Below, piece after piece: positions 12,349-25,700 of a stretch of 64,000 bases of DNA. The notes under the pieces were generated by a model. That model was not told where the DNA came from. It made no database searches and saw only the letters and a program-made list of their open reading frames with translations. Made by a program: the position numbers and the translations under genes. Numbering within the stretch: the first letter of the stretch is position 1; each line of letters begins with the position of its first letter. This stretch comes from Pyrenophora tritici-repentis (lineage: Eukaryota; Ascomycota; Dothideomycetes; Pleosporales; Pleosporaceae), in the NCBI RefSeq assembly GCF_003171515.1, contig NC_089392.1, positions 2,666,001 to 2,730,000 of the forward strand. The letters are read 5' to 3'.

Positions 12349-13234
12349 TCAACCGATCTTCGCCATCTCTTCTTCGTCGTCGCTTTGCTCTCTCTCTTCC
12401 CAGCCCACCATCCGTCTGAGCACCCTGTTTTCCTCCGCCAACTCCTTACATGTCCCTCGAAGACCTGCTTCGACCTCGCCCTGCATTCTCAGCGCGTTTC
12501 TTGCATTCTCCGCTACACGGCTTAGGCCCGCCTGCCACTCCGCATGCTCTAGCCTTAGCGACATGGACGTGGAGCGCTCTTGGTCGAGAAGGGTCTGGTA
12601 GTGTTTGTGGAGAGCGAGTATGGCGTTTGTTTGCGAATAAGCGTATGGCCGTAGTTTATCGAGGAGCAGAGTGAGGGCAGATTCGTAGTCTGTTAGGAGG
12701 GCGGAGAGGGATGAATTGGTAGAGGTGAGGGAAGCGACTGTAGCTTGGGCGGCGGAGAGTTGCGATTGAAGATGTGCTTGTGTCGCCGCTGCGTAGATGT
12801 GTTAGCCTTCCTGCTCATGCAATACCCGAATTTCAATGTCCAGAACAACAAAACATACCATTGATTTCCCCATTGACCTGGCTCATGACCGGACCACCCC
12901 CTCTTGTACCAGCCCCACCAACCTCACCCCCCTCCTCCAGCGCAGCCCTCCCCTGAATCGCCGCAACACCCTCCACAATCCCCCTCGTCTGTGCCTTATT
13001 CTCCTCAAGCAGCTGACTCAACTGCTGCACCACAGCCCACAGATGATTCATATCCGTCTGCTGCCCACCGCTGGGCAATCCATTGACCATTGGGACACCG
13101 TTTTGGCCGCCGCCGTTCTGCGACGCCGCAATACTACCAACCTGTGAGTGTGAAGGCGAGGGGGGAGGCCGCTGCTGATTATGCTGTTGCTGCTGTTGTT
13201 GCTGGGCCGATTCGAGGAACGAGTAGTTATTCAT
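12349..13234 (-). CDS. Coiled-coil protein of unknown function
   Basis: Two exons, 13234-12859 and 12788-12349, joined by an intron with GTATGT donor and GCAG acceptor, give a 271-residue protein with an intact frame. The N-terminus has a polyglutamine stretch and Gly/Pro-rich low-complexity sequence. A first predicted helix contains MNHLWAVVQQLSQLLEENK. The second exon is almost wholly helical and coiled-coil-like (AHLQSQLSAAQATVASL, then LLLDKLRPYAYSQ and ENRVLRRMVGWEE), with an acidic tail (SDDEEEM). I do not recognise the family. It is tail-to-tail with the SNF2 gene (283 bases between the ends). Confidence 0.8.
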
Positions 13235-14449
13235 GGCTCGGCGGTCGTCGGTCGGAACGAATAAGGCACGTGTAGTGGGTGGTGGCCCTGGCGGTGGACC
13301 GGACTAACTAGATAGCAGCAGTTCGGATAATGGTGCGAAAGCTGGCGTGCGGCGCGGGCTTCTAGGCCGTTGGGGGGGTGGGAGCGCGTGTGATTGGGCC
13401 CCGAGGCTATGATTGTGGCGCGATGGGCGTCCGGTCAGATCGGCGCAAATGGGTCGTAAAGGAGTGTGGATGGTTGACGTAGAGTTGTAATGGAGTATAA
13501 TGTGCGTACAGGTCATCTGACCACCTGGGCCAGGCCCTGGCACAACTAAGCTGAATTAGGAAACACTTAACTCTTAGCGCCGAATTTCAAATAACCATGT
13601 AAAAAGGACTGAATCTGTTGGTAGGCCTTGTACGATCGTACGGATGAATAACAACAACGAGGTTCTTCTGGTGACTGGTATTGGTATTGCTATGAACGTG
13701 GGTGCTACGAAGGTATACCTGAGCTCGTCGCAAGTCGGACCGAAGTGGGATCGAGTCGGCTGTTGCCCACCGCTACAGCGGTGAGCAGCTGACTTACCTA
13801 CCGATACTCATGATCCGACAGAATCTCTACTAACTACGATAAAACTCTTAGACGTTTGAATTTTTTTCAAAGTACTAGTTATTTTGTCGAAGAGTAGTTA
13901 CTAGAAAGTGGCTTTATTAAGAAGATGAAAGAAAAATTAAAATAACTGTTGGAAGGTCTATAGCACTAGTGCTGAAAGGAAATAACGATAACTAGGAATG
14001 CATTCTGTTCGGTGATGGTGATTGATTGTCTACGAACATAGCTGCTACGAAGGTATACCTAAGCTCTGCGCAAGGTGGGCCGAAGTCGGGCCGAAGTGTC
14101 CAGCAGCCGACGTCTCTACCGATACTCACGATCCGACAATAACTCTAACATCAGTTAACAGACGTATATTATAGTGAATAGTAGGTTATCTATACGTTAA
14201 TTTTTCATAAAGTTATAACTACACGCAGTACAACGATAGGCTTTGTCCAGATCAAGAAGAGCGAACAGACGCGGAATGCCAGCGTGGCGTCCCTACGGCA
14301 ACAAATATGCTGACATCGTATGATTCGTATCTCTAAACCGCTCCCCAACTATATAACGTATCCTCTGTCGAGCAGAATCTACTGCTATCACTCTTTAATT
14401 TCAACCTCAAAACTTGGTCCATCAAAGAGACCAAAAGAAATCCATAAAG
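13235..14449. other. Gene-poor region with diverged repeats
   Basis: 1.2 kb with no credible gene. The first 300 bases form the promoter side of the coiled-coil gene. From about 13.6 kb composition becomes A+T-rich and two diverged repeat copies appear, listed separately. Bases 14300-14449 read like a 5' untranslated leader for the short peptide that starts at 14450. Confidence 0.5.
13690..14135. repeat. Pair of diverged direct repeats, 340 bp apart
   Basis: Copies at about 13690-13822 and 14030-14135 share GCTACGAAGGTATACCT, a variable GC-rich middle with repeated CCGAAGT, and a common end around CTACCGATACTCA then GATCCGACA. The differences are mainly transitions. No coding capacity or inverted ends were seen, so this is probably the relic of a non-autonomous element or a duplicated spacer. 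Confidence 0.6.
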
Positions 14450-14823
14450 ATGAAGGCTCTCGTTGTCTTTATTACTACGCTCCTAGTGGGTATCGTAACG
14501 GCGGCTAAGCCCCCCCCCCTGATCCTCAATGCGGTTTAAAGAAAACATGCTGCGACTGGAGTAAAACATGCTCCGGTGTTCGTATCTCCCGATGAGGCGT
14601 AGGAAGATTATACCTAACAGTTGTAGACATGCGTCGATGCTTGGGGTTTTTGTGCTGTTGGTGGGGGCGTCTGCTGGCGTGGAGCTGGACGGAAAGGATG
14701 CAGCAACGGCAATTGTGTATGTGTGATTCAAGACCTATAGCCATTAGCTTTATCTAACAGGAAACAGAGCGTTAACCAAGACGGGTCACACACATGCTAC
14801 GTCCAATGTCTGTGTTAATAGGA
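14450..14823 (+). pseudogene. Small secreted cysteine-rich peptide gene, reading frame broken
   Basis: The ATG at 14450 opens a typical signal peptide (MKALVVFITTLLVG, then a small-residue cleavage region). The frame then enters a run of ten C at 14510-14519 and stops a few codons later. Other frames further on are strikingly rich in cysteine: 14521-14597 (CC and CxC-type spacing), 14627-14730 (ending in a C-x4-C-x-C arrangement like that of disulfide-rich defensin-like peptides) and about 14775-14823. Intron-like signals, including TAACAG acceptors at 14620 and 14761, lie between them. I do not reconstruct a product. It may be a decayed effector or antimicrobial-type peptide gene, or an error in the homopolymer. 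Function is unknown. Confidence 0.5.
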
Positions 14824-15627
14824 TTCAAGATCAACTTTAGCGGCAAGCGAGCAAATGCGCGATCTCACCGTAGATAGGAAAATCAAGGGGGTTTGTAGCA
14901 GTCGCGAGGGAGAAAATAAACCTTCATGTCCACTTAGATATGTAAGCAGTGTACCAGTAGATTAGTAATTAGGTGGATGATGACTATCGAATCCCCGCTA
15001 TTGTACAACGTTAATCTTTTTTGATGTCGTACCGGGCACAAGGTGAAGAGGGCGCCTTTGCTTTTCTTGGTTGGAGGGTTGAGTAATTAGTTGTGTGTGT
15101 GATTGTAATGGTGGTATAATGTAAGAGGGGATATCAAGCGGCTTCTCCTTGAGCGTTGCAGCCGAGCCTTGAGGCTTCATGTTGGCGACGGGGCAGGGTC
15201 TAGATGCGCTTGTACGGTTTGGGTGCTAACTTGGCTGTGGATTGGGTAGTATCGCTTCAGCTTCCATGTGACGACTTGTGGTGTGCCGCATTCATCTTTA
15301 GGGGATACAGCGACGTGAGTCCTTTGACACTTACAGTCCCTGGGTGACTGGCGTGCTTAGGATGTGAAAAGAACCTTTGCATCAATATAGAACTACCTTC
15401 ATCGCACTCTATATATGAACTGCTCATCAAATGTTTAAATATAACCTACGTGTTAGTTGGAAACGCACTATGATACAAAACTTGATCGTACTAGAATTGT
15501 ACGAGATATCTTGCACGCAGGTGATACAAATGTGACGCGCACCACCTTCGCTGAAATTATTAACAGACTTATTAAGATAATGTTACTCCAAACTCGTCCT
15601 CCCACCCCTCATCTCTCACTCCCAATA
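14824..15627. other. A+T-rich stretch without recognisable genes
   Basis: About 800 bases with only short open frames that lack codon bias or family resemblance. No repeat ends or RNA genes were recognised. Confidence 0.4.
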
Positions 15628-15912
15628 TTACTCGTCAGCGGGGGCTTTCAATAGGACGTACGGAGTATCAATCTGCGGCACAGCTCCGTAGGCACATAGA
15701 AGCACTTCCCCGATATACCGAATCATGGTATTTCGCTCTTTTGATATGTCCGATAATGTTTCACACCGGACCACGTAATGTTTCTTGGTTTCTGGATTTG
15801 CGCCGATGAAACGGGTCGCATACTCGGCGTCTTCGCGATGGCTGTAGATATCGTTGATGGTAGTCTGAAGGAGGTTCTCGCCAGCCGAGTAGCGCACCCC
15901 CCGGACGTCCAT
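15628..15912 (-). pseudogene. Isolated 94-residue coding fragment, family unknown
   Basis: A minus-strand frame of 94 residues (ending YVLLKAPADE) with codon choice that looks like real coding DNA (many C/G third positions, e.g. in NDIYSHREDAEYATRF). The frame stays open a little upstream of the ATG (FPKVDMDVRG). No partner exon was found and the surroundings are A+T-rich, so it is probably a relic of a longer gene; a small orphan gene is the alternative. Confidence 0.35.
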
Positions 15913-16056
15913 GTCTACCTTAGGGAACCTGCTAGCAGACCATAAATTGAAGAAGAGTCGCGATGAAGTATAGTAGGTGTGGTCCTGTACAGCCTAGTTG
16001 ATTTATTGAACAAATAATCTTGGTTGAAGATTCCTAGTACTGACTGTATATATATG

Positions 16057-16111
<55 letters not shown>

Positions 16112-16590
16112 GGAAGTTGTTAAGAAATAATTAATGCTCTATACATCGATGGTAGAGACGTAATCATGATGTATTACTAGATCCGAAGGAATGAGCTTTT
16201 TGCATGATTGAGCTGGATGTCATTAAAATTAATTAAGCATGTGGCGAGACATCGGAATGGTGACAGGAGTGTTGGGTCAAGCAAAGAGCTTAATAGCATA
16301 TTCGTACGTGCACAATCTCGTGGGAGAAAACAGTTCAAAGAATAATAGAATTAGATGTAGTCTCTAAACCACGACCCACGAGATAGACCAAGGGCTACAA
16401 AGGTATCACAATACAGGGGAGCGAGAAAACGCAACACACCCAGCAAGCGGTAATACCCAAACCACCGATCCTTCTCCAGCGAATGTACCTATCCATCTCA
16501 ACAAAGCGAATGCAATCCGTTTCAAAAACGAACAAATCCAAAATTAATCACCAACAAGCTCCACCCTCGCACACACCGCGCGTTCTAAGC
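15913..16590. other. Intergenic A+T-rich spacer with a microsatellite
   Basis: No gene seen. It contains the (TA)n(TG)n tract listed separately, then the 3' side of the SGF29 gene. Confidence 0.4.
16046..16110. repeat. (TA)n-(TG)n microsatellite
   Basis: An alternating TA tract with one interruption passes into about 20 TG units (ending near 16110). Length polymorphism is expected; no function is implied. Confidence 0.95.
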
Positions 16591-18380
16591 TCACCGATCA
16601 GGCAAAACGTACCTCCTCTCAACACTCATCTCGCGATCCGCCTCGTCCTCGCCTTCGAACCTCAATCGGACTAGGTTCTCCACCGTCTCTCCCTCCTTGC
16701 CTCCATCTTCCTTCTTGACCCTTCCATCGCTCTGTCTCCACACAGCCACGACTTCTGCTTTGTAGAAGGTGGTGGTACCGGGATAGAGAGCAAGCACGTT
16801 CTTACCCTTGTTAAGGTCTGGTAGTGTAGCGTTGCCGCTTGGGGGCGGGATGGGGATCAGGTGGTTGACGGAAGCGCGGTAGGGGACAGATGGCGATGGT
16901 GGATCAGGATCAGCGTCTATGATTTCGTAGCGGCGTTGTTTTCCTTCACCGATGACAGAGGTTACGCGACAGAGGATGCCTTCGCCCTCGAAGGGCATAG
17001 AGGATGTCGAGGATCTATTTTTGGCGTTGTTGCGGTAGAGGACTTCTGTTTGGGGGGACAGTCTGGGTCGGACTTCTGGACGCGATTCGAGTTAGCTGTA
17101 TATTTCTTTTGTTCATCTTCGGTTCGGAGGGAGGAGGGGATTCGTGGCAAGGGAGATACATAGTGACATGAGCACATTAGGAAAAAAGAACTTATGAGAT
17201 AAGGACGAAAAATAAAGGTGAGATTATGGAGCTTGCCTAACCGACTACAAACCTCGAACAAGCCATAATAATGAAAGATGCCAAAAGCGGGTATCATGCC
17301 AGTCTAAAGGTTGAAACGCCGGAAAAGGCAAAGGCAGCATATAATCTCAACGCTTGGTCTTGTACTTGATCGTGGGTTTGGGTTTGGAAGGAGGAAGAAC
17401 CATCTTACCCTTGCCCGAGTCGTCCTTGTCGTCCTCCATCTTTACACTACCCTCTCTCGCAACAGGTACCGATCCTGCCCTGCTACCGCCAGACTTGGCT
17501 ACTAGTCGGTCTTTCTGGCTGCTGATGATGACCTTTGGGCTGGGTCCTCCGGGGCTGTCGGCAGCCACACTGTCGCGCTCGTCGATGCTATCGGTCAGCT
17601 TTCGCTTGCCCTGGCGATCGCGTCCAGACTTTCCATGGCCAACGCTCGTGGCACGTGATGCTGATGGTGGGACTTCTTCCGACATACGCAGAGCAGCCAA
17701 GAGCGTCATTTGAGTGTGGACGTCATTACCGCCTTCCACGGGTTGGAGTAAGGTTTGGGCTTCATTCAAAAGGCGGATGTTTTCGCGTAGATGATCTTCA
17801 AGCTCGTCGTCGATACGACCTGAGGGTTCCTCGCCACGGCCTGTGAGTGTTAGCTCTCAGAGACGATTAGTTGATAGCCTATAGGGTTTAGACGCACGTA
17901 TGCGAGCACTCTGCTGCTCCGTAAGGGTGAGGATCTTCTCTTGTATCGTTTCCGATTCTTTCTATAAAACGTTAGCAAGTAGTCACATACAATATCATGT
18001 ACGTAGATAAGGTAAGGGAAAGCATGTAGGGCCTAAACCAGCAGATGATCGATGCGCTTGGCCGTGTCTTTGATGTCGTCCCATCTTTCTTGTTCTTCCG
18101 GTGCTGTTCGACGCCGGCCACGTTTGGGAGCAGCATCCATGTACGCTTCAGAGTTCTGCAGGCCCCGCAGTTCACGTCTAATGGGTCCCATTATGTATAC
18201 AGAGAATAAGAGCGATACTTAGAGAATATCGGATAATGACGTTAAAGATGCTCCGGAAGAAAAAACACGTACCATGAGTTGGTCAACTCGGCGTCCGTCG
18301 GACTTGATCGAGTTCCAGATGACTCTTTCTTCATCGAATTCCTCCTTCAATTGACCACGGGGCCTGCTGCGGGCAGCCAT
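16591..18380 (-). CDS. SGF29: SAGA-associated factor 29 (tandem Tudor)
   Basis: Chromatin reader of the SAGA histone acetyltransferase complex; the tandem Tudor domain binds methylated H3K4. The ATG ending at 18380 gives MAARSRPRGQLKEEFDEE. Further exons encode RRELRGLQNSEAYMD, ESETIQEKILTLTEQQSARI (helical, coiled-coil-like), and the exon near 17839-17350 with a disordered Ser/Lys-rich linker (KVIISSQKDRLV to KPTIKYKTK). The last exon, from about 17077, gives TEVLYRNNAKNRSSTSS, then GILCRVTSVIGEGKQRRYEIIDADP and NVLALYPGTTTFYKAEVVAV, the two Tudor lobes, ending RRYVLPDR. The intron before the Tudor exon is long (about 275 nt) with a weak GTTGAG donor. It shares a 336-base divergent promoter with the PMI gene. 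Confidence 0.88.
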
Positions 18381-18716
18381 GTTGACGGACGTCGTGTCCC
18401 GTACGCGCCCCAGCTCTTTCTGTTACCTGGAGTGGTGCGGGCGGCTCATGTGGCAACTATGAGTGTGGTGAGAAAAAAGGAAGAAGGATAGTGGAAGGAA
18501 CGATAGCAGAGACAGGCTTGTACGTGTAGTCGCGTAGATGCAGGGCAGGAGCCGCTAATAACGAAAGAGGGGATATTCCCCATGAGCTTAATCCAACGGC
18601 ACGGTCACACGGTGACGATTACGCGGGATGCCGCCAAATTATGTGGGCCCACGCCCAAGCTCCCTTGCCCACTCTCTCCGCCACAACGACCATAACTCAG
18701 GACATTCACTTTGAAG
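18381..18716. promoter_or_regulatory. Divergent promoter between SGF29 and mannose-6-phosphate isomerase genes
   Basis: 336 bases lie between two opposite start codons of housekeeping genes. No clear TATA box was recognised. Confidence 0.45.
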
Positions 18717-20288
18717 ATGCGAAACCCACTTATCAGGTTAGAATGCGGTAAGTCAGCAATCAGAATGATTACAAGTTTATCACCAATTAACAAATGTGCA
18801 GGTGTGAATAGCTACGACTGGGGTGCGCTGCCCCGCGTCTTAACTTGTAATCGCCCCATCATGCTGAACCAACCCAGGGAAAGTCGGTAAAGACTCTGCG
18901 GCCGCCAAGTTCCATGCTGCAACGGCTTCCGAATTCTCAATCGAAGAAGAGAAGCCGTATGCCGAGGTAAGAAAAGTAAGCAACCACTGTTGATCATGCT
19001 GCTCACTGTCGCAGCTATGGATGGGCACCCACCCGTCGCTTCCCTCAAAAGAGCTCGAGACGCAACGATCGCTTTTAGAAATTGTCCAAGAGAACCAGGC
19101 GCTACTATCTACTGAAATTGCAGAGCGCTATGAAAATAAGCTGCCATTCTTGTTCAAGGTCCTGTCCATCAACAAGGCCTTGAGCATTCAAGCGCATCCG
19201 AACAAGAAGCTTGCCGAACAACTACACGCAAGCGACCCCAAGAACTACCCTGGTCAGTTTTCATCCTTTATAAATCAAACAAGGCTAACTCGTGCCTAGA
19301 TGACAACCACAAGCCCGAAATGACCATCGCGGTTACTCCCTTCGACGGTTTGTGCGGTTTCCGTCCCCTCGCTGAAATTGCCCACTTCCTCAAGACGGTC
19401 CCGTCCCTACGCAAGCTAGTCGGCGAAGAAGAGGCCAAGAACTTCGAGGATGCTATCAGCGGTAAAGAAACTTCAGACAAGGAAGAGGACATGCAGTCGA
19501 ACAAGAAGGCCCTCCAGTCCGCTTTTACAAAACTCATGAACACGGACAAGGATGCGCTTGCCTCCGCCAGCGAAGAGCTTATCGAGGCAGCAAAGTCCGA
19601 GGGCGACAAATTCGCAGATGGTGGTCCACCTTCCAACTCCGGCAAGGAGCTTTCTGACCTCGTGATTCGTCTCAACTCCCAATTTCCCGGCGACATCGGC
19701 CTATTTGTTCAGTTCTTTCTCAACTATGTGAAGCTTGAAGTCGGTGAAGCCATGTTCCTCAAGGCCGATGACATCCATGCGTACCTATCAGGCGACATTA
19801 TCGAATGCATGGCTAGCTCCGACAACGTGGTGCGCGCGGGTTTCACTCCCAAGTTCAAGGATGTAGACAATCTGACAAAGATGTTGACATACAGCTATGC
19901 GCCAATTAGCGAGCAGAAGATGGAACCAAAGGACTACTCTCACGTTAGATTGAACGCGCCGGCGTACAGCTCAAACTCGAGCAATATGCTGTACAATCCA
20001 CCGATTCCTGAGTTTGCCGTTGTCAGGACAGCGCTGAACAGGACCGGTGCCAAGGCGACGTTCGACCCCATTGATGGACCCAGCATCATTCTCTGTACCA
20101 AGGGTCACGGAACCATTAGCGTGGGACCAAAGGAGGAGGAGCTCAAGGAGGGTTACGTCTACTTTGTTGGTGCAACAGCTGAGGTTGTCATCAAGAGCGA
20201 CGTCGATGTAGATGATGCCGAGGGTGCAGAAGGCCTGGTGACGTTCAAGGCATTCTGTGAGATTGAGGACGGCAAGAACAAACTTTGA
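18717..20288 (+). CDS. Mannose-6-phosphate isomerase, type I
   Basis: Zinc enzyme that interconverts mannose-6-phosphate and fructose-6-phosphate, feeding GDP-mannose for glycans and cell wall mannoproteins. The start ATG at 18717 gives [18 protein letters not shown] over the first intron (GTAAGT donor, GCAG acceptor). Later exons give [25 protein letters not shown], then the zinc site region [12 protein letters not shown] (Gln, His) and DDNHKPEM (Glu); the last exon starts at about 19300 and holds [19 protein letters not shown] (His). The C-terminal jelly-roll has [13 protein letters not shown]. It ends at 20288, with length and motifs normal for fungal PMI. It is convergent with the GT8 gene (178 bases between). 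Confidence 0.96.
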
Positions 20289-20466
20289 GCGGACCCCTTG
20301 AGTTTCACGTAGATGCCCAAGGCGAATACAGCAAAGAATAAGAGAATTTCAATACATTCTTGCTTTGGTTACATGACCATTGCAAGTTTCTACGAAGCAC
20401 ACGGCGCACCGTCTAGTCCCCGTCTACAAACGCCATCAACATGGGATCTTTGCTCTGTTCTATACC

Positions 20467-21545
20467 TCAAAACCCATCATCAATTCCATTGCTCTTTTCC
20501 TTCTTGCGCCTTTCGGCATCAACAGCCCACCACCACTCATGAATTTCCGAACTGGACTTGCCCTCCTCTTCCTCCCAGGGCTTGGGGCTCAGAATGTAAT
20601 GCACATTCTTGACCTGATCATCCTTCCAGATGGCATCATGGACACCCTTGGACCTCAGCGTCTTCAACGCATTGTAGATGTAGGGTAAAGCAACCCAACG
20701 CCCGTTAAACAGGTCTCCAAGGAGCGACTGGTCGGCAAAGTCATAATCCCCAGATGTCTCCTTGGATAGTTGTTCAAGGATGAGGTTGTAGGTGGCCATT
20801 GAGGGGTTCACGACCTGGAGTCCACCATTGGGCATGCGAAGACCAGCGGCAGCAGGCGCGCCGGTGTGTTGAGCAGTCTCCGGGTCACTGTGTTGCGTCG
20901 TGAACGCGCAGTTCTCAGGGACCCTAATCCGATGTCAGCTTGGATCTCCCACGAAACCAAGTTGGAGTGAAAATACCAGTCCTTGGGGTAATGAGCCCTC
21001 TTCAATGGATTACAAACACAAGCATGACTCGCCGCAAACACCCTATCCCCCTTGCCCCCCATCTCCGGTGCATCCAACTCCAAATCCATCAGCTCGTCCA
21101 TATTCTTCAACACAACCATGTCGCTATCGAGCTGCACGACGCGATCGTACTCCTCCAGCGAAAAGGGCGTCAACTTGCTCCAGCAGTCGTAGAAGCGGGG
21201 GTCGTTTGAAAAGTCCTTGGACGCCACGGGCAGCAGGTACTTGACATGTTGCTTGGGGATGCCGCGCTCGTCGAGGGCCTTGTGGCCTTCGGCGGGGAAG
21301 CTGTCGGTGTAGAGGGCGATGAAGGGGTATTTCGTGCCGTGCTTTTTGAGCGAATAGTCGAGCGTAAGGAGGCCAGTTAGGTAGGCCGTGTTTGTGATTA
21401 GAGTTGTCCAGACTGTGGTAGATATGTGTCAGCGCGCATTCTATGTATGTAGGTATACTACCCCGCCATCGACATCCATGTCCCACATACCTCTCTTGGA
21501 CTGAACCACAGGTCCCGCGCTAGGTTTCTCGGTTGCGGTCGTCAT
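20467..21545 (-). CDS. GT8 family glycosyltransferase (glycogenin/galactinol synthase-like)
   Basis: Nucleotide-sugar glycosyltransferase of family GT8. Exons 21545-21491, 21412-20977 and 20923-20467 join in frame (GTATGT/CACAG and GTATTT/TTAG introns) to give 315 residues. The start MTTATEKPSAGPV leads into VWTTLITNTAYLTGLLTLDY, the typical GT8 opening. The metal-binding DxD is seen in VVQLDSDMVVLKN. HACVCNPLKRAHYP, GLRMPNGGLQVVNP and YDFADQSLLGDLF are conserved acceptor-side blocks. No signal peptide or membrane segment is seen, so a cytosolic glycogenin-like or related role is likely; the acceptor is unknown. Confidence 0.92.
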
Positions 21546-22116
21546 GTCTGTCAAGTTATATCCCACGTATACAAACAATGAAGGTGATGAAGAGTCAATG
21601 ATGTCAAGAGAAAGGACGATGGTTGAACTTGAGCGGATCCCATTGCGCCATATATCAGCCTCTAAGGCTCTTGTGGTAACTTAGACTTTGTTTGGCGGAG
21701 GGGTTCGTCCGGTCAGCGTTGGAGCCGCTAATCCCATGTCTCATTAACTTGTGTGCCAATCTGGACAAGGCCGATTCTTGTAATCTGATATGCTGGACCC
21801 TTCCAAGGTTCGAAATGTTACATGGGCAGACGCCGCCGGGCGCGCGCAACGCGGCGCTAAACGATCGGCCCGACTGCGATTCCGGTCTAAAGAGAGACGG
21901 CCGATCTCGGGTCCCCGTCAAGCTCGTCACCACATGTTGCATCGCGGACGCTTGTAAGTTTCCGCTCGTACAGTAGGTGCAGACGTGCAAGTGCTGACGC
22001 AGAGAGGTACCATGGGTTGAGAAGCTGTTTACTTGAGATTTTTTGTGTTTGCATTGCATTGCATTTTTTTCTGCTCCTTGGGAGGAGTTGTTGTCTTTTG
22101 TGTTTGTTTAGTGATT
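21546..22116. promoter_or_regulatory. Divergent promoter region, GT8 gene and mitochondrial carrier gene
   Basis: 571 bases between opposite start codons. Nothing beyond chance open frames was recognised; a T-rich stretch lies just before the carrier start. Confidence 0.4.
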
Positions 22117-23223
22117 ATGGCTACTACAGCGCTACGACATGCTGGTGAGGCCCTGCAGCACAGCGGCGACTCGAAGCCTGCTGCTACGGCGCTGATAGCG
22201 ACGTCTGATGAGCCACAGAAGTCACCGAAGCATTATCGCGGCTTCGTTGGTGGTGTCTTCAGTGGCATTGCGAAACTATCAGGTAGGTGTCTATCGCGCT
22301 CACATCATGCATGGTACAAGACGACTAACAAATTAAAATAGTTGGTCATCCATTCGACACGATAAAAGTGCGCCTACAAACGACGGAGATGTCGCATTTC
22401 CGCGGCCCCGTGGACTGTCTCATGCAAACGCTGAGGAAAGAAGGGTTCGCGGGGCTGTACAAGGGTGCCACGCCGCCGCTGGTAGGATGGATGTTCATGG
22501 ACTCGGTGTATGACAACCCCAATCAAACCCCAAGTTTCCGCTTATGCTAACAAGATATAAAGGATGCTAGGCTCCTTAAGCGTATACCGCCGCGTCCTCA
22601 ACGACCGTGTCTTCAACCCCCCCTCGTACCTTCGACCCGATGAACAACAGCGCAAACTCCCCGTATATGGCCACGCTCTTGCAGGCACAATGGCGGGGTG
22701 GACTGTATCGTTTGTTGCAGCGCCCGTCGAGCATATCAAGGCACGATTGCAGGTACAATACGCCGCGGATAAGAGTGCACGACTATACTCCGGGCCCATA
22801 GACTGTCTAAAAAAGATATACACGGGCCATGGTATGAGAGGCGTCTACCACGGCCTCAGCGCAACTCTCCTCTTCCGGACATTCTTCTGCTTCTGGTGGG
22901 GCTCTTATGACCTCTTCACTCGGCAGCTAGAAAAACACACGGAGCTGTCTGCACCCGCAGTCAACTTCTGGGCCGGCGGTCTCTCGGCACAGGTCTTCTG
23001 GCTGACGAGTTACCCCTGCGATGTCATAAAGCAGCGCATCATGACAGATCCCCTGGCCAATAGGAGGTTTCCAGCCTGGAAAGATGCGGCGCGGACAGTT
23101 TATAGGGAGAGTGGGTGGAAGGGATATTGGCGTGGCTTTGTGCCGTGCTTCCTGCGAGCGTTCCCCGCAAACGCAATGGCTCTCGTGGCTTTTGAAGGCG
23201 TGATGAGAAGCTTGCCCGAGTGA
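22117..23223 (+). CDS. Mitochondrial carrier family (SLC25) transporter
   Basis: Inner-membrane solute carrier with the three-fold repeat. Exons 22117-22282, 22342-22507 and 22563-23223 join in frame. Each repeat shows the family signature: [23 protein letters not shown] and [11 protein letters not shown], each followed by the downstream GxxGxYxG-type motif ([38 protein letters not shown]). The N-terminus has about 40 extra residues before GFVGGVFSG. Repeat layout resembles the carnitine/basic amino acid carrier branch, but the substrate cannot be set from sequence reading alone. Confidence 0.93.
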
Positions 23224-25700
<2,477 letters not shown>

